Below, piece by piece: positions 63,716-64,000 of a stretch of 64,000 nucleotides of DNA. The stretch spans positions 5,764,222-5,828,221 of the forward strand of contig CM044956.1 in the NCBI GenBank assembly GCA_024516035.1. Direction: 5' to 3'. Within the stretch, counting starts at the first letter, position 1, and each line of letters begins with the position of its first letter. Made by a program: the position numbers and the translations under genes. This DNA comes from Bactericera cockerelli (Eukaryota > Arthropoda > Insecta > Hemiptera > Triozidae). The notes under the pieces are model-generated. The model was not told the origin of the DNA. It saw only the letters and a list, made by a program, of their open reading frames with translations, and made no database searches.

Positions 63716-64000
63716 ACAAAACTGATTTTTTTTTGTATCATAAAAAAATGCCTGTGAGCCGGCGAGAAGGTTTTTTACCGTCTGAAAACCTCTTCTTGGT
63801 TGTGTTTCTATTATATGTTTCCCTGGGACCAGCGTGTGCTATTACTTGAGGGCCCGATCACAACCGTTACGCCACGGAGCGTTTAGAGAACCTAAAAGCA
63901 TAGAGGACATTGCTCCTTAAAATTCTATGTTTAGCCTGCAGTCGTCCACTTAGAATGGAACAGCCATCACAGCTCCATTTCAAAAATTTCTTCGCTAAGT
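63716..64000. other. Unassigned right edge
   Basis: Less AT-rich sequence with an inverted pair 'ggttttttaccgtctgaaaa' (internal near-palindrome) and a B-box-like cacaaccgttacgcc. No assignment. Confidence 0.3.

Overview
The window is AT-rich animal nuclear DNA made almost entirely of transposable elements, their fragments and simple or tandem repeats. Very few intact reading frames are present. A 5S-rRNA-derived SINE, several tRNA-derived SINEs, hAT-like and TA-target (Tc1/mariner-like) non-autonomous elements, an RT plus RNase H LINE and an R2-type endonuclease remnant together point to an arthropod, most likely an insect. A hemipteran is a guess I cannot test here. Nothing prokaryotic, viral or organellar is seen.

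I use private family names because I could not search a library. Family A: tRNA-derived SINE ending in a conserved AT-rich tail. Family B: tRNA-derived SINE whose tail reads 'ttaacctcgcctggtggtta'. Family I: tRNA-derived SINE. Family F: tRNA-derived SINE. Family J: tRNA-headed SINE sharing its body with the 5S SINE. Family D: dispersed repeat containing 'ggctggatg'. Family E: LINE-like 3' tail with AATAAAG and a TAA microsatellite. Family N: about 0.7 kb repeat ending in a 36-nt hairpin 'acttccg...cggaagt'. H, K, L, M and P are smaller families.

Layout. 1-1075: purine-rich 117-bp minisatellite. 1534-2982: foldback transposon with 627-bp arms. 3053-3771: family N. 3820-3899 (minus): a convincing first coding exon with signal peptide and splice sites, the best host-gene evidence here. 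4.2-7 kb: SINEs and a hairpin. 7397-7929: hAT-like element. 8303-8917: R2-type endonuclease remnant. 9.9-11.5 kb: a family N copy split by a second foldback element. 12364-14619: 5'-truncated LINE with RT and most of RNase H. 15-20 kb: SINEs, a dispersed repeat and purine/pyrimidine simple-sequence blocks. 20-25 kb: SINEs, a TA-target MITE and a short hAT-like element. 25543-26169: 19 exact 33-bp hairpin units. 26-36 kb: 5S SINEs, J, B, D, H, a 0.9 kb inverted-repeat element and SINE F split by a hAT-like element. 36452-36718: youngest-looking 5S SINE, with a perfect 12-bp target duplication. 37-41 kb: hAT-like element, family L MITE and a third foldback element with a 1 kb centre. 41.9-47 kb: exon-like segment, LINE C-terminal remnant, SINEs, MITE. 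48-56 kb: minisatellites of 34, 23, about 135 and about 110 bp, family K, small MITEs. 56231-57260: hAT-like element holding SINE B which holds SINE A. 57.5-64 kb: LINE tails, family N, tandem repeats and SINEs.

The pieces do not form a pathway. What they record is an insertion history: TA-target and hAT elements and SINEs repeatedly landing in one another, with tandem amplification of fragments. Boundaries marked by a target duplication or inverted repeat are good to a few bases; other repeat boundaries are approximate (10-30 bp).
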